Of a stretch of DNA of 64,000 nt, positions 1 through 8,489 are shown piece after piece. The translations under genes were made by a program, and so were the position numbers. The stretch comes from a virus. Numbering within the stretch: the first letter of the stretch is position 1; every line of letters begins with the position of its first letter. The notes under the pieces were generated by a model. The model searched no databases, was not told where the DNA came from, and was given only the letters and a program-made list of their open reading frames with translations. Location: positions 38,180-102,179 of the IMG/VR virus record IMGVR_UViG_3300043100_000006; one strand, given 5' to 3'.

Positions 1-29
1 ATCTGCCGCGTCGCGACAGGATTTCAGAA

Positions 30-950
30 GTGCAAGACCGCAAAGAGATTGGAGACCAAGTGACATCGAAGGAATTGGTACAGAAAACTGTGCTGGGCTG
101 GAGTGGCAGACTGGCCGCACACGAAATTTCTTACAATGGCGACGGCCATGTGCATCGTGCGATTCCTTACAACCCCACGACCCCAGCGGTTGCGCTACAG
201 AAGGCGCAACTGATGCAGTCGGACGGAGTGGATATTTGCATCTGCACATGGCAGGGGCCGTGGGCAGAATCCTGCAATGCGGCAGCGATAGCGATGCTGG
301 CCGCGTGTGAGCAGGTAGGGTTGCAGTTTGCGCTACTGCTTGATCCTGGCGGAATGCAGAAGTGGCTAGCAAATCAATCGCAAGCAACAATTACGGACAA
401 TGTGATAGCGGCTCTGCAAGCGGTCTCCACGGTGCAAATGATCGACTCCCCGGCGTACGTGCCAGAACGATGGGTATTGGATTTCAACACAGGCGCGAAC
501 CTGTCTACGCTGAAGACGGCGTTGCCATCGCTTACGTTCCTAGAACAGGGGGCGGGTTTCAGTTGGATTAGCATTCCAGCAATCACAGATTCGACGGCTC
601 GCAACACTGCCGCAGTGGCGAATCTGAAAACGCAGCACGCAAACCCAGCAATGAAGATTGCCAGTTTCTGCAAGTCGTTCGATGACAGCGGCCAGCCTTT
701 ACCGACAGGAGTGCAATCGCAATCGGCGTTTGATGCTGCAGGCGGAGTCCGAAACCTCACCAACTCCGTGTGGAGCGGCCCAGCCCGCATTCTGGAATCG
801 TTTGCGGGCCAGTTCTCGCTGCAACAGTTGGCGACGATCAACCCGGCGACGCCGGTGATCGCCATCTTAACTTGGTCGGATTACGACGAACAGAGTTCCG
901 GTCCTCGCGAAAAAGTAGTCGCCGAGGAGCAGGGAATCGTCTGGTTATAG
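30..950 (+). CDS. Glycosidase-like (TIM-barrel?) protein, possibly 5'-truncated
   Basis: 306 aa counted from a GTG at 30, but the frame stays open to the window edge, so the true start may lie outside. An alternating hydrophobic pattern (GVDICICTWQGPW near residue 68, then FALLLDPGG near residue 98) resembles strand-helix repeats of glycoside-hydrolase barrels such as GH71/GH99. I see no certain catalytic residues. It lies directly before the portal gene, so it is probably a virion or structural-operon protein. Function is inferred weakly from fold-like patterns only. Confidence 0.4.
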   Translation: MQDRKEIGDQVTSKELVQKTVLGWSGRLAAHEISYNGDGHVHRAIPYNPTTPAVALQKAQLMQSDGVDICICTWQGPWAESCNAAAIAMLAACEQVGLQFALLLDPGGMQKWLANQSQATITDNVIAALQAVSTVQMIDSPAYVPERWVLDFNTGANLSTLKTALPSLTFLEQGAGFSWISIPAITDSTARNTAAVANLKTQHANPAMKIASFCKSFDDSGQPLPTGVQSQSAFDAAGGVRNLTNSVWSGPARILESFAGQFSLQQLATINPATPVIAILTWSDYDEQSSGPREKVVAEEQGIVWL

Positions 951-985
951 GGCTATAGCCGTGAAAGTGATCAGAGGGAACTGAA

Positions 986-2710
986 ATGGCGCGCGGACTT
1001 GTCCAATCCGGGTTCGGTAAGGCAACGCCGATCAGCCGTGGCTTGTTCGAGCGATTCACGGATGGCGTGAACACACAGATTTCGTCCATCAACCCGATGG
1101 GATGGATGGGGCCGTCGCAGCCGATGGCCAGAGTGGCGCCACGCGGGACGCAGACGCGCATCTGGGATTACCGCTTTGGGCAGAACATCGATTACACGCC
1201 GAAAGCGTTCGAGGGTTACTGCTACGAGGTGCTACGAGACCTAGCGGACGGTTTCGATCTTCTACGGATGGTGATCGAGACGCGAAAGGATCAAGTGAGT
1301 CGCGTTCCGCATTCGTTCACAATGCGAGCGCAGCCAGGCGAGCCGCCGAGCAAAACGAAAGAGCGACAGTTGGAAGATAAGCGCATTGGTAAACTGGAGG
1401 AGTTTTTCTCGAAGCCAGATGGCGTGCACAGTTTCTCCGACTGGCAGCGCATGATTCTCGAAGACATGTTCGTGATCGATGCGCCTTGTGTCTGCCCGCG
1501 CTGGCGGAGAGATGGCGGAGTGTACGGGTTCGATGCGATCGACGGCGCAACAATCAACATCCTAGTGGATGAGAACGGGAGACTTCCGGAGCCGCCAGAC
1601 CCAGCGTATCGGCAGATTATCAAAGGGATGCCGGCAGTGGATATGATGATTCCGACGCCGGCAATTCGGAAGTCGGATCAGTTATTTTATTTCCCACGCA
1701 ACGTGCGGACGCGCTGGCTTTATGGATATAGTCCAGTAGAACAAGTTGTGCTGACCGTCAATATTGGACTGCGGCGCCAAATCCATCAACTTCAATGGTA
1801 CACGGATGGGACGATCCCAGATGTGTTTCTCGAAGCACCAGAGGGTTTGAGCGAGGACCGCTTCACGCAATTCGAGGCGATGTGGAACGAGAAGTTTGCG
1901 ACCACTCAGGCCCGCCGCAAAGCTAATTTCATTCCGCACGGGACTGCGGTCACCTTCGCGAAAGACCCGAAACTGAAAGACGAGATGGATGAATATCTCG
2001 CACGCAAGATCGCTTACGCATTCAGCGTGTCGCCGACAGCTCTGGTCAAGATGGTGAATCGAGCGGCCGGCCAGCAGATGAGCGAGGACGCGAAAGCGGA
2101 AGGGCTCGAACCCATCTTGGCATGGTGGAAAGAGTTCATGGACGATCTACTTGGATTCATGGGCTGCTCGGATATCGAGTATGCGAACGGACAGAGTTCA
2201 CGCGAGAATCCTCTGCTGCAAGCGCAGGTCAATCAAATTTATCTGAGCACGGTCGACGACCAGGGCCACAGCGTTCTGCGGGCAAATGAAGTTAGAGAGG
2301 ATCTCGGTCGCGACCAAATTGACTACGCCGCCGAGGACGACGAAGAATTCCAGAAAGGACTCGATCAGCAGAGTCAGCGCAACGATCTTCAGGCAGACAG
2401 CCAGGAGGATATGATGCGCCGGCAGCAGCAAGTACAGCACGCCGACGAGCCGCGGCCCAAGGCGGCAAAGGCGCTTGCGGAGTGTCCGCTGTGCCGCACG
2501 GGAATGAAGGTAGTGATGCGCGACGGCGATACAGTGACCGGGCCGCATCACGTGGACAGCGACGGCACAGAACTGTTGTGTTATGCGGCGCAAAAGGTTT
2601 TGGGTACGGCGCAAAAAAAAAAGGCTCGAAGCCTACGCGCTACCGGGTCGACTCGGGTTCTCGGAGCGAGCGTCACACGCAAGCTTTTGTCCGAACATCG
2701 AACTTACTGA
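986..2710 (+). CDS. Portal protein
   Basis: 574 aa. The portal forms the dodecameric ring at the capsid vertex through which DNA is packaged and ejected. The length, acidic/amphipathic composition, the run 'YGYSPVEQVV' near residue 250 and the position before a Mu F-like head protein fit the phage portal family. An AGAGGGAAC ribosome site precedes ATG 986. The C-terminus has an unusual zinc-ribbon-like stretch (CPLC, later HH and C, about residues 500-540). It then meets a run of ten A (2613-2622), after which the reading frame encodes a short basic tail. The -1 frame after this run leads directly into the next gene, so a portal/head-protein fusion by slippage is possible. The exact C-terminus is therefore uncertain. 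Confidence 0.82.
   Translation: MARGLVQSGFGKATPISRGLFERFTDGVNTQISSINPMGWMGPSQPMARVAPRGTQTRIWDYRFGQNIDYTPKAFEGYCYEVLRDLADGFDLLRMVIETRKDQVSRVPHSFTMRAQPGEPPSKTKERQLEDKRIGKLEEFFSKPDGVHSFSDWQRMILEDMFVIDAPCVCPRWRRDGGVYGFDAIDGATINILVDENGRLPEPPDPAYRQIIKGMPAVDMMIPTPAIRKSDQLFYFPRNVRTRWLYGYSPVEQVVLTVNIGLRRQIHQLQWYTDGTIPDVFLEAPEGLSEDRFTQFEAMWNEKFATTQARRKANFIPHGTAVTFAKDPKLKDEMDEYLARKIAYAFSVSPTALVKMVNRAAGQQMSEDAKAEGLEPILAWWKEFMDDLLGFMGCSDIEYANGQSSRENPLLQAQVNQIYLSTVDDQGHSVLRANEVREDLGRDQIDYAAEDDEEFQKGLDQQSQRNDLQADSQEDMMRRQQQVQHADEPRPKAAKALAECPLCRTGMKVVMRDGDTVTGPHHVDSDGTELLCYAAQKVLGTAQKKKARSLRATGSTRVLGASVTRKLLSEHRTY
2613..2622 (+). other. A10 run with dnaX-type A AAA AAG slippery heptamer
   Basis: In the portal frame the codons are CAA AAA AAA AAG, giving the A_AAA_AAG heptamer, the classic E. 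coli dnaX -1 frameshift site. The -1 frame is exactly the frame of the next gene and is open through 4062. A GCTCG...CGAGC complement lies downstream. Alternatives are transcript slippage, or a homopolymer sequencing error that hides a single fused gene. Confidence 0.5.
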
Positions 2711-2739
2711 GGCGATTCTTTAAGCGGTGTCAGGCGAAG

Positions 2740-4062
2740 TTGGTTGCAATCGCCAAGGAAGTCCCGTCGCTGGGAAAGATTCCAGAGGGCTGGCACTTCT
2801 ACGATCCTGAGAGTGGAGCCGAGCTGCCGAAGGCTGCGGCCGTCGATATGATGCGCGACGTGATGAAGGTCGCGACCGCAATGATCGTGCTGCCGGACTC
2901 TCTGGCGGCGGAAGTAATTGAGAAGGGCACGGCGCTGATTGCGGACGAAGACTTGGCTGGCAAAGGCCGAGAGGATGAGCCGCACATCACGGTCAAGTTT
3001 GGGGTGAGGGAAAATCTGGACGAGACCGCGGAAGTGCTGGTGGAGTTCTATCCGTTCGATGTGACGCTGGGCAAGACGCGAATCTTTTCTCCAAGCCAGA
3101 ACAGCGGAGGCGGATCGGTTGTGTACGTGGAAGTGATTGCGCCGATCCTACAAGACCTGCACGACCAAGTGAGCGATGGCATCGGCTTGCGGCACGATGG
3201 CGCGGATTATGTTCCGCATGTCACGCTGGCCTACGTGAAGACGGAAGAGGCTGCGAAGTACGACGGACTCGATACGTTCGAGGGGTTGAAGTTCACGGCG
3301 AATGTAGTGACGATCAAGCGGAAAGAGGGCGGCGTTTGGAACTTGGACCTCGGCGCTGCACGGCTCACGGCAAAGGCCGGAGACGATGAAGAGGATGAGG
3401 AAATCGAGGAAATCATTCTCGATATTCTCAAAGGGTTCCAGGAGATCGTACCTGCGGTGCAGCACGAACTGGAAGGCACGTATCTGGACCAGGCGCAGAC
3501 GATGGCGACTGCGATGGAGAGCACGGTCCAGTTGTCGGTACTGAATCAGCGAGCTCTGGACTACGCAAGAGCGCGAGCCGCTGAGATGGTTGGCATGAAG
3601 TGGGTGGACGGCGAGTTAGTCACGAACCCGAACGCAGTCTGGGCAATTACGGACACGACGCGGGATGTGCTGAAGGATCTGATCACAAACGCATTCACGC
3701 AAGGGCAGACGCCGGCAGAGTTGACGAAGTCAATTGAGCAGACGGGAGTCTTCAGCGCATATCGAGCTGACATGATCGCTTCGACTGAGATGTCGAAGGC
3801 TACGATCCAAGGCTCCCTTGGAACGGCGAAGGATGTGGGTGCGATTGGTAAGCAGTGGGAAACCAGCGGCGACCACGACATTGACGACGAATGCAACGAC
3901 AACGAGGACGATGGCACGGTTGCAATTGGGGACAGTTTTAGTAGCGGGGATGATGGTCCCCCTTCCCATCCAAACTGCAATTGTGCCCTTGTGTATATCA
4001 CGGCGGACGATCCAGAAGCAGCGGACCTGCTGGAACCTGAAACTGTAGGGGCGGAGGATTGA
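2740..4062 (+). CDS. Mu F-like minor head protein with N-terminal 2H phosphoesterase domain
   Basis: 440 aa from a TTG at 2740; the frame is open upstream to 2482 with no ATG/SD pair that convinces. Two HxT motifs (PHIT near residue 82 and PHVT near residue 160) spaced about 78 residues apart mark a 2H phosphoesterase / 2'-5' RNA-ligase-like domain. The C-terminal half (about 245-430) has the Mu gpF/SPP1 gp7 signature: 'IASTEMSKA', then an acidic segment ending in HPNCNC. Mu F-like proteins are internal minor head proteins, and SPP1 gp7 is known to interact with DNA during ejection. The 2H domain could therefore be packaged and delivered (inference). Frame relation and A10 run suggest it may also be made as a -1 fusion to the portal. 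Confidence 0.8.
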   Translation: MVAIAKEVPSLGKIPEGWHFYDPESGAELPKAAAVDMMRDVMKVATAMIVLPDSLAAEVIEKGTALIADEDLAGKGREDEPHITVKFGVRENLDETAEVLVEFYPFDVTLGKTRIFSPSQNSGGGSVVYVEVIAPILQDLHDQVSDGIGLRHDGADYVPHVTLAYVKTEEAAKYDGLDTFEGLKFTANVVTIKRKEGGVWNLDLGAARLTAKAGDDEEDEEIEEIILDILKGFQEIVPAVQHELEGTYLDQAQTMATAMESTVQLSVLNQRALDYARARAAEMVGMKWVDGELVTNPNAVWAITDTTRDVLKDLITNAFTQGQTPAELTKSIEQTGVFSAYRADMIASTEMSKATIQGSLGTAKDVGAIGKQWETSGDHDIDDECNDNEDDGTVAIGDSFSSGDDGPPSHPNCNCALVYITADDPEAADLLEPETVGAED

Positions 4063-4063
4063 G

Positions 4064-4231
4064 ATGGCGCAATATCAGCCCGACCCAGCACCGATCACGC
4101 AGCACGGAATGGGTCCGTGGACGAAGCCAGTATCACCACAGCCTCCAGTGACACCGGGAACGGTGAAAGCGCAACCGCCTGAGAAGCATCAAGGGAGCGC
4201 AGATCATCCACAAGGCAGACCGCCGAAATGA
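4064..4231 (+). CDS. Small proline-rich hypothetical protein
   Basis: 55 aa, roughly one quarter proline, with no recognised domain. It starts 1 nt after the head-protein stop and its TGA overlaps the next ATG (ATGA), so it sits in a tightly coupled operon. Low complexity means function cannot be inferred. Confidence 0.5.
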   Translation: MAQYQPDPAPITQHGMGPWTKPVSPQPPVTPGTVKAQPPEKHQGSADHPQGRPPK

Positions 4232-4494
4232 GTGAGCAGGGAGACTTCGCGAAGCAGGTTGCCGACGAAGCCGCGTTGCTGATTGAGATGAAGCGGTTGG
4301 ACCGCAAGAAGCACACGGCATATCTGTGCGGCCAGCGTGCAACCTCGATGGGCATGATGCGAGTGTCGCCGTACTACGAGGATGGGGCAGCGAACGCGGC
4401 GTTCTTTGCGGGGTTCGATGGCAGGGATGAGCCGACGCTGGATGAACTACTCGCTCCGGTGCTTGAGACGACAAATAATGGCGTATCCGCTTAA
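4228..4494 (+). CDS. Hypothetical protein
   Basis: 88 aa, mixed helical composition, no recognised motif. Its ATG overlaps the stop of the proline-rich ORF, and its tail overlaps the start of the next small gene. It belongs to a run of small genes between the head protein and the scaffold/protease gene, a usual place for head-assembly accessory or packaged proteins. Confidence 0.5.
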   Translation: MSEQGDFAKQVADEAALLIEMKRLDRKKHTAYLCGQRATSMGMMRVSPYYEDGAANAAFFAGFDGRDEPTLDELLAPVLETTNNGVSA

Positions 4495-4684
4495 TGTCGA
4501 ACTGAATGGGCCGCCGCAACCAATCGCTGGCATCCAGTCCTGGAAATGCGGCATGTGTCCGTTTGAGTTCGTTCATATCGAACCAGAAGAGACAATTCTC
4601 GCGGCGTTAAAAATGAGCGAGCATCTATTTCTGATGCACGGCAAGTCAATGAGCGAAGTTCCTGTGCACTGCCAGCAGCACTAA
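4478..4684 (+). CDS. Small putative zinc-finger protein
   Basis: 68 aa. CxxC (residues 24-27) followed by an H-x4-H type spacing near residues 49-54 resembles a single C2H2-like zinc knuckle. ATG 4478 lies inside the end of the preceding gene, so translation is probably coupled. Function unknown. Confidence 0.5.
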   Translation: MAYPLNVELNGPPQPIAGIQSWKCGMCPFEFVHIEPEETILAALKMSEHLFLMHGKSMSEVPVHCQQH

Positions 4685-4698
4685 TTCAGGAGGAAGTC

Positions 4699-5169
4699 AT
4701 GAGTAGGGCACGGCAAGCGAAGCAAGTAAAGAACACGGTCGTAACGGCGAAGTGCAAACTGAGCCGCGAAGAGTGCAAGGACGCAAACTGCCCGGTGCAC
4801 GGCGAGCCGAACGACGAAGCGCCAGGTCCGGCGCCAGCAACGAAGGGCGCGGAGAAACTGGAAGCGGCGGAGGAAGAGGGCCGCAGGATCGCGGCGACTG
4901 GCCACGCGATTCCGATTACCGCAGTTGAGGCGGACGAATCCCTCCACCCGGTGGACTTGCCGGGTCATGTGCTCACGATGTTGCGCGAGGCGCACGACAC
5001 GATCAAACACATTCAACATCAGAACGATTTCACGCGTGACCTTTTGAGGCGGATGGAAAATGTACTGGAGCCGCCTCCGGAGTTGATGACGATCGAAGAG
5101 GCACGGCGGCGTTTGGGCGTAGGTGATGTGATTCGATGCAGCGTAAAGCCGGACCAGTTAGCAGGATAA
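4699..5169 (+). CDS. Hypothetical protein with Cys/His knuckle
   Basis: 156 aa with a strong SD (AGGAGG) before ATG 4699. An N-terminal C-x6-C-x4-C-x2-H knuckle (about residues 19-34) recurs in the scaffold/protease protein at 6490-8376. The middle has an alanine/glutamate-rich linker and a helical segment. A copy of the dispersed palindrome lies inside this gene (4943-4955) and is translated as part of 'SLHPVDL'. Function unknown; probably head-associated given its position. Confidence 0.6.
   Translation: MSRARQAKQVKNTVVTAKCKLSREECKDANCPVHGEPNDEAPGPAPATKGAEKLEAAEEEGRRIAATGHAIPITAVEADESLHPVDLPGHVLTMLREAHDTIKHIQHQNDFTRDLLRRMENVLEPPPELMTIEEARRRLGVGDVIRCSVKPDQLAG
4943..4955. repeat. Dispersed palindrome copy 1 (TCCACC-C-GGTGGA)
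   Basis: Exact core, inside a coding region. The left flank GAATCC matches the other long-armed copies but the right flank does not pair. Confidence 0.85.
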
Positions 5170-5224
5170 GCAAGGCACGCGCACGAAAATTCAAGTGGCG
5201 CGATGCGCCAGACAGAGGAATTGT

Positions 5225-5833
5225 ATGGGAGCACCCAAAGTTCTAGCGGCGGTTGGGAGCACGCCGGTAGCAGTGACGGCAGGCGCAAGCGGATGGCAGG
5301 TTAGCATCGCGCCAGCACCAGGGCAGAGCGGAGCGTATCAGGTTTACGATCAAAACCAGAATCTACTGGCAACGATCCAGGGGAACGCGAGCCCATACCA
5401 GTGGACGCTTTCCCAGACCGGAGACCCATATTTCTCTGGGCAGATCGTCGGCTACGTGTCGGTGCCATCGGGCACGATGAACATGCTAGTGACGGACACT
5501 GGAACGCAAGCGACCGCCGTACCGCAGAGCGGCGGAGCATTTGGAGCCGCAGGAGCGATCACGCAAAAGAGTGGGCGCGCATTCCTAACCGGTGCAACGG
5601 CCACGGCTTACACTTTGGCTGCGCCGACGCCTGGAGCAGATGACTTCAAGTTGCTTGAGATTACTGACGCGGTGGGTGCCGCTCACACAATCACAACACC
5701 AGTGAACGCTCTGAATGGCACGCAAAGTATCGCGACGTTTGGCGGCACGCGAGGAACTGTGTTGGCATTGCGAGCCTACCAAGGCGTGTGGTACGCAAGC
5801 CCGAGTACCCCGGTTACGCTTAGCGGAACATAA
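5225..5833 (+). CDS. Probable virion decoration or head-fiber-like protein
   Basis: 202 aa, start chosen at ATG 5225 behind GAGGAA rather than an upstream in-frame codon. The sequence is rich in G, S, T, A and aromatic beta-strand patterns, with two short beta modules and no charged core. It lies between the portal block and the scaffold, where decoration or head-fiber proteins occur. Assignment rests on composition and context only. Confidence 0.45.
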   Translation: MGAPKVLAAVGSTPVAVTAGASGWQVSIAPAPGQSGAYQVYDQNQNLLATIQGNASPYQWTLSQTGDPYFSGQIVGYVSVPSGTMNMLVTDTGTQATAVPQSGGAFGAAGAITQKSGRAFLTGATATAYTLAAPTPGADDFKLLEITDAVGAAHTITTPVNALNGTQSIATFGGTRGTVLALRAYQGVWYASPSTPVTLSGT

Positions 5834-5848
5834 CAAGAAAGGCACGGC

Positions 5849-6235
5849 ATGGCAACGGATCAATTATCCTCCGCGAATGTTTTGCGGGCACAGCTCGATG
5901 CTGCGAACGAATTGCTCCGAAGGTTGACGGCAGTCCTAGCCGCGGTGCTGGTGGATCATCATCGCGGCAGACTGCTGATAACGAGCGAGACGGTAGATGC
6001 GATGTACGGCGACCCGGCGCAAGAGAACGGGTTTATGGTGGATGTGCAAACCGTGCAGCCACTTGGCAAGCACAGGTTGCAGGTAATGCAACCGAATGGC
6101 TCAACGTATGTACCAGCACCAGTAGTGATTGAAGGCGAGACACTGGAAGCCTCGGTCTGCGAGGATCCAAATCATAAGCGCGGCAACGGCTTGCGTTGCG
6201 AGGAGTGTGGGAAACTTCTGGAGAAAAAGGCGTAA
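5849..6235 (+). CDS. Hypothetical protein with C-terminal zinc ribbon-like motif
   Basis: 128 aa. The helical N-terminus may be coiled. A C-terminal C-x3-H / CEEC cluster (about residues 107-122) could bind zinc. The stop overlaps the next ATG by one base. No family recognised. Confidence 0.5.
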   Translation: MATDQLSSANVLRAQLDAANELLRRLTAVLAAVLVDHHRGRLLITSETVDAMYGDPAQENGFMVDVQTVQPLGKHRLQVMQPNGSTYVPAPVVIEGETLEASVCEDPNHKRGNGLRCEECGKLLEKKA

Positions 6236-6441
6236 TGACTCAGGACGAGGTTGACGACTTCGTGATCCCGTCAATATCGTTTACGTCGCGCCCTTCTCAT
6301 CTCGGGAACGATGGTAGCTGGGACCCTGCCATGTCGTTACGCAAACCAAGGGAGGCCACGCGGGAGCAGGTTGACAAGGCGGTAAGTCACTTTATAGACC
6401 TGTTGCACGCTGGCATCGTGCCTATGCCCTACAAGCCATAG
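6235..6441 (+). CDS. Small hypothetical protein
   Basis: 68 aa, start ATG 6235 overlapping the preceding TAA. No domain recognised. It lies immediately before the scaffold/protease gene and may be co-translated with it. Confidence 0.5.
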   Translation: MTQDEVDDFVIPSISFTSRPSHLGNDGSWDPAMSLRKPREATREQVDKAVSHFIDLLHAGIVPMPYKP

Positions 6442-6489
6442 GTGTATGGGGTGCCAATGGCACGCTGTTGCCAGGAGAGGATTTCTGAC

Positions 6490-8376
6490 ATGGACGCAGA
6501 TAAGGCAGTCCAGTTTCTCGTGAAAGATGACAAGGGTAAGGGACATCTGCCCTACACGAAAGCGGACGGCAAGCCTGACCGCGGTCTCATGGGGGCGGCG
6601 CACGCAGCTCTGACAAGTCCCAAAGGATTTCGTGGCAAAAGGTACGAAGGGCCAGACAAAGCAAAGGCGCTCGCAAAACTGAAGAAGATTTATAAGGAGG
6701 AGAAGATGGAACTTCCCAGCGATAAGGCCGCCGCTGCCCTAATTCATTTAATGGCCCTAAAAGGGCGAATTACAAAGAACGGAGAGCCAGAAAAGCGTGC
6801 AACCTTCGCAATCAAGGGCTGTTACGAAGCACCCCCTGATGATCCTGAACCTGGTCTGTTCGTGGAAGGCATTCTAGCTGCTGAGGAGGTTGATTTCGAG
6901 GGGGAAGTGATGGACTACAAATCCTCGAAGCCGAACTTTCAGCGCTGGAATAAAAGCTTCTCCGACATGACTGGCGGAAAGAGCGTCGGGAACGTGCGTG
7001 GTCAACACAACCCGAAAATTGCGGCCGGTAAATTTGTCGAGATGTCATACGACGACGACAAACTATCTATTCCCGTACTGGCGAAAGTCGTCGATCCTGT
7101 GGAAGCAGATAAAGTACGGCAAGGCGTGTATACCTCATTTTCCATCGGCGCACATTACGCGCGGAAATGGAGAGATGGGAAATATACCCGCTGGACCGCC
7201 GACCCGTTCGAGGGTTCGCTGGTGGATTTTGGCTCGATTCCGATGACTCGCGGATTCACCTACCGCGCAGCCGATGGCAAGGAAGAGCAGCGAGAATTCG
7301 ACGGCGGGCGCCGCGAGTTACGAAAATCGTTCGAAGCGCTCGGCAAACCGCTGGTGGTTGAGGAAGAGGATCGCGTTGTGAAGGCCATCACTGGGATGGC
7401 GGCGGCGAGGAAGGGCCTGTACACAATTTCTGGATTCGCGCAGTTGGTGCAAGAGTTGATCTATATGCGCGACTCCATCACCTTCGAGCGAGAGATGGAA
7501 GGTGATGCCTCTCCGGTCACGGATCGCGTGGCCGAAGCAACGCAAGAACTTTTGGAATGCCTTGCAGCCTATACGCAAGAACAGGTCAGCGAGGAAATCG
7601 GCAAGACTAAGGAGAACACCGTGGAACTGAAGGACCTTGTAAAAGATATCGACACGAAGCACGCATCCGCAGCAGCCGATCCCGCTGACAGCAAGCCAAC
7701 CCCCGACGCCATCAAGACGGCACTGGATAGCGTCAACGAAGGCCTGAAGGTTTTGAAGGCCGCAGGCTATTCTCTGCAACCTGGCTCCGCACCAGCCGGG
7801 CATGACAGTCCGGTGCGCGCATCGGACACAGACAGTAAGGCTGTGGCGACCGACCCGAAGGCGAAGGGTCACGCGGAACTGAGCAAAGAAGATTGCAAGG
7901 CGGAGGAGTGCGACGTGCACAAGAAGGCGAAGGCTGCGGCCGATCCTGACGGCGAGAAGTGCAACAAGACCGCCGAGGAATGCAACGACGAGAAGTGCAT
8001 GACGCACAAGGGCAAGAAGTCGGCAGCGGCGGGAGCCAACGGGGATGTCGCCCTGAAGCGCGCGGACGTTGTGAGCATCGTGAATGATACGATGGGCACG
8101 AAGTTGACGGAGTTCAAGACCGACTTCCAGCGAGAGGTAGTTGAGCCGCTCTCCACTCAACTGAAAGCGATTGGTGACACAATGGTCGCTCTCGGCGAAG
8201 TAAAGTTGCCGACACGCATCGTAGCGCGTCCCGGCACCAAGGCTGTGAGCAAGGACGATGAAGCAATCAAGGAAGCAGAGGACGCGCAGAAGGCAATCGA
8301 GAAAGAAAAGAAAGACGGCACCACTACCAGCACCATTCTGCGAATTCGGGAGAACGGCCAGCGCGTTAGCTGGTAG
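6490..8376 (+). CDS. Putative prohead protease / scaffold (XkdF-like)
   Basis: 628 aa from ATG 6490, 9 nt after AGGAGAGG. The first 75 residues carry a small module (GLMGAAHAAL, then YEGPDKAKAL) often seen at the ends of Mu/XkdF-type phage proteins. Residues about 120-290 show an XkdF-like region ('VDFEGEVMDYKSSKP', 'GNVRGQHNP', 'GVYTSFSIGAHY'). The Lys/Glu-rich C-terminal half is compatible with a scaffold. Two Cys/His knuckles (about 460-520) match the one in the 4699-5169 protein. It stands directly before the major capsid gene. Protease activity is inferred from family and position; I cannot point to a certain catalytic triad. Confidence 0.6.
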   Translation: MDADKAVQFLVKDDKGKGHLPYTKADGKPDRGLMGAAHAALTSPKGFRGKRYEGPDKAKALAKLKKIYKEEKMELPSDKAAAALIHLMALKGRITKNGEPEKRATFAIKGCYEAPPDDPEPGLFVEGILAAEEVDFEGEVMDYKSSKPNFQRWNKSFSDMTGGKSVGNVRGQHNPKIAAGKFVEMSYDDDKLSIPVLAKVVDPVEADKVRQGVYTSFSIGAHYARKWRDGKYTRWTADPFEGSLVDFGSIPMTRGFTYRAADGKEEQREFDGGRRELRKSFEALGKPLVVEEEDRVVKAITGMAAARKGLYTISGFAQLVQELIYMRDSITFEREMEGDASPVTDRVAEATQELLECLAAYTQEQVSEEIGKTKENTVELKDLVKDIDTKHASAAADPADSKPTPDAIKTALDSVNEGLKVLKAAGYSLQPGSAPAGHDSPVRASDTDSKAVATDPKAKGHAELSKEDCKAEECDVHKKAKAAADPDGEKCNKTAEECNDEKCMTHKGKKSAAAGANGDVALKRADVVSIVNDTMGTKLTEFKTDFQREVVEPLSTQLKAIGDTMVALGEVKLPTRIVARPGTKAVSKDDEAIKEAEDAQKAIEKEKKDGTTTSTILRIRENGQRVSW

Positions 8377-8393
8377 AAGAGTTTCCGCAAGTC

Positions 8394-8415
8394 AGAAAGG
8401 TTCCCAGACCTTTCT
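8394..8415 (+). terminator. Hairpin before the capsid gene
   Basis: Perfect 8-bp inverted repeat AGAAAGGT / ACCTTTCT with a 6-nt loop, lying between scaffold and capsid genes. No U-tract follows, so it is more likely an RNA-processing or stability element than a strong terminator. Confidence 0.4.
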
Positions 8416-8489
8416 CATGTACGGCACGTAGCCCTAGACGATCTGGCCCGGATCGTTGACCGGCACATCTTGCATCAGGAGAAAAACAA

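Noticed and set aside
7318-8160. Long reverse ORF opposite the scaffold/protease gene
   Set aside because: Leu/Arg/His-rich antisense shadow with no motif; the forward protein is clearly real.
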